Source: Mesostigma viride
Lineage: Eukaryota; Streptophyta; Mesostigmatophyceae; Mesostigmatales; Mesostigmataceae
Assembly (NCBI GenBank): GCA_009746045.1
Contig: RPFO01000436.1
Location: 492,501 to 545,000, forward strand
Length of the DNA stretch: 52,500 nucleotides
Direction: 5' to 3'
The notes beneath the pieces are model-generated. The model searched no databases. It saw only the letters and a list, made by a program, of their open reading frames with translations, and was not told the origin of the DNA. The translations under genes and the position numbers were made by a program. Positions 1 to 9,304 of the stretch are shown here, one piece after another (position 1 is the stretch's first letter; the number at the start of each line of letters is the position of its first letter).

Positions 1-300
1 GCAAGGTAGGGTCGCAAGAGCGGGCTATTGGATTGTTGAAAAGTTATGGGCGAGTAGCCCTTGCTTTGATCCAGCTTCTGCGCAAGGTAGGGTCGCAAGA
101 GCGGGCTATTGGATGGTTGGTTGAATAGACACGAGCGATTAGCCATTGCTTTAATCCAGCTGCTGCGCAAGGTAGGGTCGCAAGAGCGGGCTATTGGATG
201 GTTCAATAGACACGGGCGAATAGCCGTTGCTTTAATTCGTTTATCTAGTCCGTTGCTTTGATCCGTTGCTTTCATCCAGCTGCTGCGTAAGGTAGGGCCT
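1..300 (+). repeat. Minisatellite built on a splice-donor-like sequence
   Basis: About four copies of a unit of roughly 85-100 bp, each carrying CAGCTGCTGCGCAAGGTAGG or a close variant (near 66-90, 157-180 and 276-299; the first copy is cut by the window edge). The segment reads like an exon end (codons Q-L-L-R-K) followed by a GT donor. It lies upstream of the first recognised exon of gene 1 on the same strand, so it may be multiplied from the donor of an exon just left of the window. The true exon is not visible, so this link is inference. Confidence 0.6.
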
Positions 301-1005
301 GCTAGTGTGCGGTCTCTCTACTTCGATCACCCCGTGTTTATCTTTGGCCCACGTTTATGCTTGCTACTGCTGCTCGTGCTGCCCATGGCCCGCACATCAT
401 CCTTGTTTCTTACTTCCCGTCCTTCTCATCCACCACTTTTCACTCCATCATCCCACTCTTCGACTCCCCGCGGGTGACACTGCCCACGGCATGCTCAATT
501 TTTCATGTTTCCCACCACTCGCCCTTTATTCGGTGACCACAGCTGCTGTCACTTGAGCCTGCGTCTTGCTGTGGCGTTGGGATGAATCAATAGTGGGTTT
601 TTCCGCCCTTTTTCTGTCCTTCATCTCTTCCCTCCCGCGTCTGCGTGCGCATCCCCTTCATCTCGTCCCTCCCTCGTTTGCGTTCTCATCCTCTTATCCG
701 TCCTTTTGCATTTAAGAAATCGTTTTTTACCTTTTGCCTCCCAACGCCCACGGTTCCTAGGACACCCTCGCTCCTCTTTGTTGGTTCCCTCATCCTAACT
801 TTCTGCCTTCCGGCACCATTCCTTTCTTCATCTTCTTACTCCGCCTTGTCCCTGCCTCTCCTCAATCCCACATGGTCGTTTGCAGCTGCTGGTACTTCTG
901 GACACATGCTTCACCCCATGCTCTTACCTATGCTTCACCCCATGCTGTTCTTACTTCCCTTGCTCGCTCTCACCTCCTCGCTTCTCGTTCTGCCATCGGC
1001 CGCAG
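301..1005 (+). other. Intron of gene 1, with a copy of the acceptor
   Basis: Pyrimidine-rich DNA with no convincing exon. At about 883-905 it contains GCAGCTGCTGGTACTTCTGG, a near copy of the acceptor and first codons of the following exon (GCAG then CTGCTAGTGCTACCCGAC, from 1002). Open frames here are low-complexity and do not look coding. Confidence 0.5.
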
Positions 1006-4000
1006 CTGCTAGTGCTACCCGACAACGGCCGCCCCTCCAAGCGCGCCTCCCTGCCCAACTCCGCCGCCGTGGCCGCGATGATCGCATCCCCCAAGCTCGC
1101 GCGCAACATCTCCACGGGGAGCTCCCTCGGAGGATGGGGAGGAGGTGGCGGAGGTGACGCCACTCCCTCTCTTTCCTCCTCGCCCACGGGGGTGCTCGCC
1201 ATAGCCACGGGGCGTTCCCCAGGGACCCAGAACGCTGACGAGTACGAGGACGAGGACTCCATGGGTGGCCCCAGGTTGCCACCTGGCAACGCGGCACTGG
1301 CCCTCGTGGGGAGCCCGCCCGACCGCGGGGGCGCGTCGGATCTCCTCAACTGCTCGCCAAAGGCAATGGCCGCGCCGGCGGCGTTGAACACGCCCCAGGC
1401 GTCCTGGGAGTCCCTCCCCTGCCTCTCGTTGCTTCGTGATGTCGACACGCGCATGGGGGGGATGCTGACGTTCTCTAAAATCGCCAGCATCAACGCCGCA
1501 AACAACGTTGCCGCTAACGCTGCCATGAACGCCACAAATGGCAGCGCGTCCTCTGCAAATGCGACCGCTGGTGGTCCCCTGGATAAAAACAGCCCCAACT
1601 CGGGTGGGATGCCTGGCCCTGGGGTTTCCCCCACCGCAATCTCACTCCGCCACAAGCGGTTCTTCCAGCGCAGCGCCAGCATGGACGAGGTGCCGGCGCT
1701 GAAGAGGCAGCCCTCGCTCAGCACTGCGGCGGCCGGCAGCCCGATGTCCCCAGGGTCCTCCCAGGGGGCGGGTGCCCAGCCAGGCACGCAACCGCAGGGA
1801 TCCGAGGGCAGCGTCGCGGGCGGACAGGAATCGCCGCGTGCGAGGGCTGCGGCGGCGATGGTGAGAGGCCGCTTCCATGCTGCTATTTCCTTTTACTACT
1901 ATATGCAATTTCCTTTTACTACTATATCTTTACCTCCCTATGATAGTCTTACTTGCTTCGTGGCCGCGGCGGCGATGGTGAGAGGCCGCTTCCATGCTGC
2001 TATCTCCTTTTACTACTATACGCAATTTCCTTTTACTACTATATATTTACTTCCCTATGATAGTCTTACTTGCCTCGTGGCCGCGGCGGCGATGGCGAGG
2101 GAAAAAGGCACACATACTGCACTCCTGCCACTTCTACTCCTATGACTAACTACTTTTCTCTTGCTCCGTGATCCTATTGTAGTGTTTTAGATATTTTTGA
2201 AGGCCGCGCTGGTAAGAAGGCGGCAGTTGCCTTGTGTATGCCTTTGACTTTGTTATAGGAGGCCGCGCTGTTTGAGGAGGCACACTTGTGGCTATGGTGT
2301 TGGTTGGATAAGGCTGGCAAGAAGCAAACACATTGCATGTGGGTTCTGGAAGGAAGCGCGAGTGAGGGGCCGCACGCACACTGCTATTTCCTACACTGCT
2401 GCTCCTTTTTTTACTTGCTTGATATCTTTCAGGCTTGCCTGCTGATGAGGAGGGAGCGCGTGTTTTGTTTTGGTTTTCAGGGCCGTGCTGGCGAGAGGCC
2501 ACACTTACCTTGTGTACGCCGGGTGTGCCATTGCTTTGCTTCGTGGCTAGCTTGCTTGCCTGCCTGTTGTTTTGCGTGCTGCTTGCTTGCCTGCCCTTGT
2601 GATCCAGCAGCTTACAGGTGCTCGTGGTGATTATGGTGGCTTTTAGTAGTTTACTTTGGCTTATAATAGCTCGCAACAGCTTGTAATTGCTCGCCCGGCC
2701 ACCTGCCCTGGCACCCACTTCATCCCCTGACTGCCATGCCGCTGCCGATGCGTATTCAGTCCCTCTGGCTGATGCTTCTCATCCCACCTCACATCTCGCC
2801 TGCCCTCTTCTGGTTGAACCTCCCTCGCCTGCCCTCTTCTGGTTGAAGCCTCGCCTGCCATCTTTTGGTTGAACCCCTTTCTCTGCCCTCTTCTGTTAAA
2901 ACCCCCTCGCCTTCCCTCTTCTGGTTGAAACCCCCTCACCTGCCCTCTTCTGGTTGAAACCCCCTCACCTGCCCTCGTCTGGTTGAACCCCCATTCTCTG
3001 CCTTCTTCTGTTAAAACCCCCTCGCCTGCCCTCGTCTGGTTGAACCCCCTTCTCTGCCCTCTTCTGTTAAAACCCCCTCGCCTTCCCTCTTCTGGTTGAA
3101 ACCCCCTCACCTGCCCTCGTCTGGTTGAACCCCCTTCTCTGCCCTCTTCTGTTAAAACCCCCTTCTCTGCCCTCTTCTGCTTAACCCCCTTCTCTGCCCT
3201 CTTCTGTTAAAACCCCCTCGCCTGCCCTCGTCTGGTTGAAACCCCCTCGCCTTCCCTCTTCTGTTAAAACCCCCTCGCCTGCCCTCTTCCAATCAAGCTG
3301 CGTCCAGCGCAGGGAATTGGCTGCAATCCCTCGCCCACGCGCCAGTCAAAACACAATTTTACTATAACACCTCGCCCCATTACCTTTCCCCCTCTGTTCC
3401 CTCCCCCACTCCTTTCTCCCCCCCCCCCCCCCCTCACACTACTATCATGCAGCCTTCCACCAGCCACTACTATCTATCCACCAGCCTGCCTTAGGCACAT
3501 GGTTATGACACCCTGCCCCATTACGTTCCGCCCCTACCCACCCCACCCCACCCCACACAACGTGACACACACCATGACACTCACATGGCACAGAAGCGCA
3601 TCCATTCCCTCGTCCACCAGCCTGGTAACGGCGTTTCCGAATCCGACGGTGACACCGACTCGAGCGAGTCACCCCCCGCGCCCACGGCCGCGCTGATGGC
3701 CGCCCAGCGCACGTTCAACTCCCCGGCAGGGAGTGGGGGGAGCGGCCGTGCCAGTCCCACCGACGAGACCAGCTCGGTGGCCGACTCGACCAACGAGGAG
3801 CACCCGCCGCAGTTCTCCTATGAGTCCTTCCGGCAGCGCCGCATGCGCGGGCGGCAGGCGCACGCCAGCGGGGCCGCCTCAGGTCGCATGAGCGTGAGCG
3901 GGCGGGCGCATAGGACCTTGGTCGTCTCCCGCCGCAGCGTGAGCGGGCCCCTGGGAGGGTTAGGCGGCCCCGCGGGGATTCTCCCGGGGGGTGGCCACGC

Positions 4001-4873
4001 GGAGCTGGGCCGGGAGGGGCAGGTCAAGGACCGCAGCACGTTGAAGGCGGAGGCGCTGGAGGCCGAGAAGAAGGGGACGAGGGCGCTGCTGCGGGCTCAT
4101 GGGGATATCAGCGCCAAGCTGGGCGCGCGGCTGGTCAAGGCGAGCTCGTACGCCGAGGTCATGGAGATCCTACTGTCGGAAAAGGACCAGGACAACGCGT
4201 CGCGGCTGTCTGTGTCGCAGCTCCATTTGGAGCACTTCTGCGCCACGGGGAACAGGATTAATGTCGAATCAGACCCGTCTGGATCCGGTCGGTTGAAGCT
4301 CACGCTCGCTGAGCCGCCGTCTCCCACGGTGGCTGGGCCCGCTTTGGCACGGGTCGGCGGCCAGGATGCCTCGGACTCGCCGACCGGGGGCTATGGCCGG
4401 AGGTCCGTCTCGAATCACCCCGGGGCAGGTACCCAGAGCCCGCGGGGTCTGACCCGCATCCAGCTTGCGCTGGGGATGGAGGCCGGGAGTGATGGGAGCG
4501 GTAGTGGTAGCGGCAGCGGCGGCGGGGGGGGGAGCCCGACTCTCGACTCGTCGCGGCGGGTCCACCGTAGGTCGGTCGCATATGGGCCTGGTCATCCGCT
4601 GGGGCACGCCGGCGGGGACTGGCCCGGCTCAGGGGGTAGCGAATCGGGGGGGGGGGGCGGGCGGTGGCCCCGGAAGAGCGTCTCACGCGGCATCCCGGCG
4701 GGTGAGGGGGGGGGAGGGGGGGGCTCACACGTATCCAGATGGCCCTGGCCGGGGGGCATGGTCCTGAGGGGGGGGCAGCGGGGGACCCGGGGAATGACCA
4801 TATGATGCGTCGAGTCGCGCGGCAGTCGGTGTCGACCCTGGGGATGGGGGCGAGGGCATCAGGCGCGTCCTGA
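1006..4873 (+). CDS. Gene 1: Ser/Gly-rich protein with repeated RRSVS motifs (partial, two exons)
   Basis: I do not recognise the product. Exon 1006-1860 follows an acceptor (CCGCAG) and ends at a GTGAGA donor. Exon 3621-4873 follows CCACCAG. Both junctions are phase 0 and about 702 codons are visible; 5' exons lie outside the window. The protein is low-complexity (Ser, Gly, Ala, Pro), with a more structured, charged stretch in exon 2 around 4020-4270 that looks helical (ALLRAHGDISAKLGARL, then SYAEVMEILLSEKDQD). A motif R-[RKQM]-S-V-[SA] recurs six times through exon 2, each a basophilic kinase consensus, which suggests a regulatory phosphoprotein (inference). The exon 2 frame used through most of its length stops at 4805. 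A one-base change in the G runs near 4700-4795 would instead continue to TGA at 4871-4873 and add the sixth motif copy (RQSVS). The frame break may be a sequencing error. Codon use is GC-rich. Confidence 0.65.
1847..2100 (+). repeat. Tandem duplication of the exon 1 donor region of gene 1
   Basis: A unit of about 118 bp that begins at the exon end (GCGGCGGCGATG) and contains the GTGAGAGGCC donor is repeated. The first copy holds the donor used at 1861, the second has an identical donor at about 1979, and a third partial copy at about 2085 reads GATGGCGAGG, where GT has become GC. The copies contain short internal repeats of TTTTACTACTATA. Confidence 0.85.
2101..2802 (+). other. Intron of gene 1, first part
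   Basis: No coding signal is convincing. Several short segments of the form GGCCGCGCTGGTAAGAAGG (2202-2222), with relatives near 2262 and 2482, look like decayed copies of a junction containing a GT donor. Confidence 0.35.
2803..3290 (+). repeat. Pyrimidine-rich minisatellite in the gene 1 intron
   Basis: About 17 copies of a 25-30 bp unit with the core CCTGCCCTCTTCTGGTTGAA, with variants CTTCTGTTAAAA and CGTCTGGTTGAA. It is followed by C-rich DNA (C run 3418-3434) up to the acceptor at 3620. A second copy of the acceptor context, CCACCAGCCTG, lies at 3479-3489, about 130 bp before the one used. Confidence 0.85.
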
Positions 4874-6900
4874 TGGAAAACATGAAATCCTCGATGGGAA
4901 GTCCTCAATGGAACGGCTGAGTGCCTAGAATTGACGGATTTTTCCGCTCGCATCCTTCGTGCATGGTCCGTTTCTACAAAACCTGCCGGGCTGAGTGTGT
5001 GGGTTGTATCTGCAGGGCCCCTGATCCTCAGTGCCTGGCACTGACAAATTTGACCCGAGCTTCTCGCCCACAGGGGGTCGTCTGCGTGGAGCCTAGGTAC
5101 ATGTTTTTTCATTTTTTTCGAGGCGACTGCCATGTGAAGAGCATGGGTTGTCAACGGTCAGTAGTAAGTACAGGGTCTTGTCTGCCAACATCAGCTAAGT
5201 GCATGTGCATCACGCTGGCTTGGGATATGGGTTTCCGGCCTTGATTAACCGGTGCTCATCATCCCAGAAGATCTCATGCTGTAGTAGTAATGTCACACCA
5301 AAAACCGCTGTAGCAGTATGCGGTTTCTATGCTCTGTGACCTCCCCTGGGGGCCCGGCACGTGTTTTCAAATGCTTCCTTGTCCAACGCTGGTTGCTGGC
5401 AGGTGGGCAGGTCGAGACATTCGCAGTTTTTTGCCCGCATGGGCAAGGCCAGGGCGCAGTGACCATGTAAATATGTAGAGTCTGGGACACAGTTCTGTTT
5501 GGGGCACAGTTAGCCCACCGGCGTGAAAAAGAGTTGGTGTGCATTCATGAAGTTTGGAACTGGTGACCAGCGCGTCGTGCCGTGGGTGGCCTTGTACCGG
5601 CAACTTTTTATGCACTAACCACGCGCATGCCAGTCACGTGGCATAAATCCACAGAGGTTGATGGATTTTGTAATCACAGTAAGATTATTTATTATTCATG
5701 GAACGTTATTTATGTTGAACTCTGTATGAATTTGTATCACTCTAGTTGATCATGCAGTCACGTGTAAATAATATGAAACGTGTAATAATAATATTTATTC
5801 ATTCTAGTTGATCAGATTGCGTGTGATATAGAAGTCACGCTGTTTACCTGTTTGCTTTGTAAAAAGTATTGTTTACTTGTCTGGCTTATATTAAACTTCC
5901 TCTCAGACAACTACTCTAGTCCTTCCACGGCGTTGGATCGCCATGCGTCCAGGCATAGTTGTCTCACTTCATTGAAGGTCCAGCTAGTTCTCAATATTTA
6001 CTTCTTCTCCTTTCCGTCTTCACCTTTACGGCGTGCCAAATCAGAATATACGCTTGGCTGATCCCGATAGTACCGGCTACGCCCCCTTCTGATAAAGAAG
6101 GTTCCAGCCGTGTTCAGCCCGTCTCACGTTGCGAGACTGAACAAGTCTCGCGTGCAGACACGTGTGTAGTACTCCTATACACACAGATCTCGAATGATTT
6201 ATCTAGTACCAAATCCGAAAGGCTTGCATCACTCCCCGGACAGGAGAACTTTTGCGGATGACTGTAGGTGTAAGTTGGCGATGCCCTAGGATCTGGAGAC
6301 GTCCGTCCTATAGTCAGCGAAAGTTGGTGCGAGAGGTCCCCAGTTCGATTCCGGTCGGATTCGTTTGCAGATCGCGTTTTCCGCGTTTTCCGCGGACCGG
6401 CACTGAACGCAAATGGTCTTCACCTTTGCGGCGTGCCAAATCAGAATTTACTTCTTACATCTGTCAAGCATAACTAGCTATCTTTAAGAAGCTATCCCGC
6501 AAACTGTGCTTGCCCCAGGCAACTCAAGCAGATATCCCGTGAAAAGCATAAATTAAGCATGGCGTGTACGTCGGGTTGAAGGTTCCGTTACTCTGTATTG
6601 GCACCCATGTGACGCAGTCACGTGCTTGTTAATCAATTAAGCATGGCGTGTACTTCGTGCTCTTTCTTCCAGTTCCTTGGCATAAAATTCCCGCAAATAA
6701 GCGAGCGCCTGCGAGGAACTCCCAGTGAGAAATGCCCAGAGGACCAACAGCATACGCGGTAGCAGTAGCGAGCAAAGGTAAGCCACAGGGTTGAATTAGT
6801 AGGACAGACCAACAAACTTCATGAGCTGAGCAGGGAGATTCTACAGCTACTACACGTGAATCATCAGGACAACGCGTAGAAAACAAGACATAAAGTTTCA
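4874..6900. other. Intergenic DNA downstream of gene 1
   Basis: The part up to about 5640 is probably 3' untranslated or flanking sequence. From 5640 the DNA becomes AT-rich, with several TGTAA pentamers (for example 5761 and 5779), which serve as poly(A) signals in volvocine algae; I cannot tell which, if any, is used. Direct copies of CACCTTTACGGCGTGCCAAA (about 6020-6048, and 6420-6448 with one change) flank a roughly 400-bp block, suggesting an old insertion. No gene is supported. Confidence 0.4.
6262..6362 (+). pseudogene. Decayed tRNA-Pro-like sequence
   Basis: The stretch TTGGTGCGAGAGGTCCCCAG followed by TTCGATTC resembles the anticodon-to-T-arm half of a plant tRNA-Pro. The T stem does not pair properly and no clean acceptor stem is visible, so it is not a functional tRNA. 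It lies inside a block flanked by about 28-bp direct repeats and may be the tRNA-derived head of a short retroelement. Confidence 0.3.
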
Positions 6901-6904
6901 TTTT

Positions 6905-7792
6905 ATTCAAAGAGACAACAATATACTACTAAATACCAGCAAATTCCTTTAATTCGCTACCTCGATATTCACAGTCTCCTTTCCCACACAGCGAAATATG
7001 GTGTTGTTCTTAGTCAGTTGCATCGTTTTTCCCGTCTTTGTTCTTATCGTGTCGATTTCATTACGACTTTTGTTGAACTCTTGCATGGTTTGTTGGTCAA
7101 AAGCTATGACCGCGACATTATGCTCGGACAAATCCGGTGTTTTTTGCAACGTCGACCACATCTGTTCGGTGCTGCCCCTTGGCACAAGCTCTAAAAACAG
7201 GTCGTGGACCGGCTGGATCGCGTAGTATCTCCGCGCATCTGAACCTTCTGATGCCAGATCTCCTTTTCGGCCGTTCCGAGTTTGGCACTGGATTTGTTGT
7301 CCACACCGTCGCGTCGCTGCAGCAACACGATGTTTTCTGGCATACGCGGGCTTTTGGTTCCCGCCGCACATTTGAAAGTGCTGTCCTCCGGATTTTTGCC
7401 TTTGCACCGCGTGCAGTTCTTGGGTGTTTGGAAACATGGCTAACGTACTGACTAGCTAGACGTTTTCAGTGGTTTTCCATTTGCGGGTATTTCCTCGTAA
7501 ATGGTGGGAGAGCAATCGCAGCAATGGTGCTCACCACTAGACACTCCCGGCCAGTTAGGCTCGAAACACACGCCCTGATCAAGCAAAGCTGTTTCCGGCC
7601 CCACCGTCTAGGTCATCTAGTCGCTCTACACGTAAGCCAGCCATAATTTCAATGCACAAGGCTACACATTTCCATCTCCATTCATCTTCATCATCCTGAA
7701 CGACTCGAAAACACGGAAAAGATAACGGCAGGCTCGAGCTACCTTGGTCCGGAGCTCCCGATTTCTGGCCTGCGCTGGTTGTCTCCTCGATA
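6905..7792 (+). mobile_element. 5'-truncated Penelope-like retroelement, copy 1
   Basis: From about 6933 the plus strand encodes the end of the same reverse transcriptase found intact on the minus strand at 25532-26650 (for example HTAKYGVVLSQLHRFSRLCS), but a TAA interrupts it near 7192. The reading frame ends at about 7243. A 3' region of about 550 bp follows and ends in CTGCGCTGGTTGTCTCCTCG at 7792, close to the family's end GGTTGTCTCTTTGATA. An inverted relative of that end (CAAAGAGACAAC) lies at 6908-6919, just before the truncated body. Confidence 0.75.
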
Positions 7793-8709
7793 TGTATATA
7801 GGTATAATATAAATTGGAGGCATATAATCTACGATAAACACACTGATCCTACTTACAAGCAAACTCTGTTCACTCGTTACCCTGATTCATCGTCTCCTTT
7901 GACATACCGCAAAATGCAGCGGTGTATTAGCCAGTTGCACCGTTTCTCACGTCTTTGCTTGTATCGTGTTTACTTCATTTGGGCTTTTGCTGAACTCTTG
8001 CATCGTTTACTTCTCAAAGACTATGACCGCGACACTGTGCTCCGTCAAGGCCGGTGTTTTTTACAGACCCAATCTGTTCAGTGCTTTTCATTGGAACAGG
8101 CTCTATCAACAGGTCGTGTCCCGGCTGGATCGTGTCGTGTCTATGCGCATCTAAACCACTGGTGCCTGATCACCTTTGGGGCGATTTTCCACATCATGTG
8201 CGCCAATTTATTTTTCCAGCCGCCGCCACATGGCGTCTTTTCCGGCAGTGCTGTCTGCGCTGCGGGCTGTTGGGTCCTGCCGACCGCTGCACCGCGCTGC
8301 GGTATCTTGTATTCGTCATTGCACGGTGTGCAGTTTTTCTTGGACATTTGGAAGCATGGCCTGGCTGACGTCATAACTGACATGACCTGTTAGTGGTAGC
8401 TCCATTGAGGGTGATTCCTTGTGTTATATGGCGGGAGAGCGATCGCCGCAGTGGTGCTTACAACCTGACAGTCCTGACCGCTATGAACACCTGCCCTGAT
8501 CACGCGAGGTTGTTTTTAGTTAAACCGTCTAGGTCTCGCTGAACGTTAGCCATCCATAATCCTTAATGTCCACGGCTACACATATCCACCTCCGTTCATT
8601 TCCATCATCCTGAGCGGCTCGACAAACGCGGATAAGATAACAGCAGGCTCGAGCTACCATGGTCCAGATTCTTCCAGATTACTGTCCTGCGCTGGTTGTC
8701 TCTTTGATA
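7793..8709 (+). mobile_element. 5'-truncated Penelope-like retroelement, copy 2
   Basis: A second, more diverged copy follows copy 1 directly in the same orientation. It starts inside the C-terminal part of the reverse transcriptase (YDKHTDP, then SQLHRFSRLC) at about 7822 and ends in GGTTGTCTCTTTGATA at 8694-8709. Frame breaks make it inactive. Two truncated copies head to tail are typical of Penelope-like elements, which often occur as partial tandem copies. Confidence 0.7.
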
Positions 8710-8715
8710 TAATAG

Positions 8716-8775
8716 CTCCACCATCGGGGTTAATACTCCGTGACTCCCCCACGAGAGCACGAGTTTAATTAATAA
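8716..8775 (+). mobile_element. 3' end of an L1-like element
   Basis: CCATCGGGGTTAATACTCCG, then GTGACTCCCCCACGAGAGCA and CGAGTTTAATTAA, match the 3' end of the L1-like elements at 41-46 kb: a GCTCC...GGAGC hairpin followed by a TTAA-type tail. The body is absent. Confidence 0.7.
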
Positions 8776-8794
8776 ATATAATAGCTGCACTTGT

Positions 8795-8895
8795 GCCATG
8801 TATGGATCGCGCCTCAAGTGCAGCTATTAATTAATTGATGTTCCTAATTAATTAATTAATTAATAGCTGCACTCGAGGCGCGATCCATACATGGC
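8795..8895. repeat. Near-perfect palindrome
   Basis: A left arm of about 42 bp (8795-8836, starting GCCATGTATGGATCGCGCCT) is the reverse complement of the right arm ending at 8895, with one mismatch seen. The arms run into TAATTAAT repeats at the centre and enclose a spacer of about ten bases. It adjoins the L1-like 3' end at 8716 and could come from two inverted element ends. Confidence 0.8.
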
Positions 8896-9304
8896 GTGCC
8901 ATCCAAGACAACCCACCCATCCAGGTCATTTCAGTGAAGCAAGGGAACTCAAGATTGCATCCAAGCAAGCATACCGCCGCCCCCCCCTGGTAAGCTTTCA
9001 CCAGTCAAGCACGGCACACTCCGATGCCTTGCAAAGCTGTAGGGAGAGTGTGGCCGATAGTAGCCACACTGATGCTCCCCCTAAACCCGCTCTCACAAGC
9101 TAGTCAAGCACGCTGTGTGTGCGAGCACCACCCTGGCGGCCCCCCTCGCCCCCCCCACTCTCCCACACCAGTACGGGGGTGTTGGAGTGCACCGGCACGC
9201 AACCAGTATGCACGGTGCATTTTCTGCCTTCCAAGCCGGTCCCTTACACCAAGCATGGCATGCGAGCACGAGGGTGAGAGACGACGCTAGCAGCCGCCAC
9301 GCAC

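Noticed and set aside
645-1157. 170-codon frame overlapping the first gene 1 exon
   Set aside because: It runs in another frame through the supported exon, and its first half is pyrimidine-rich intron DNA.
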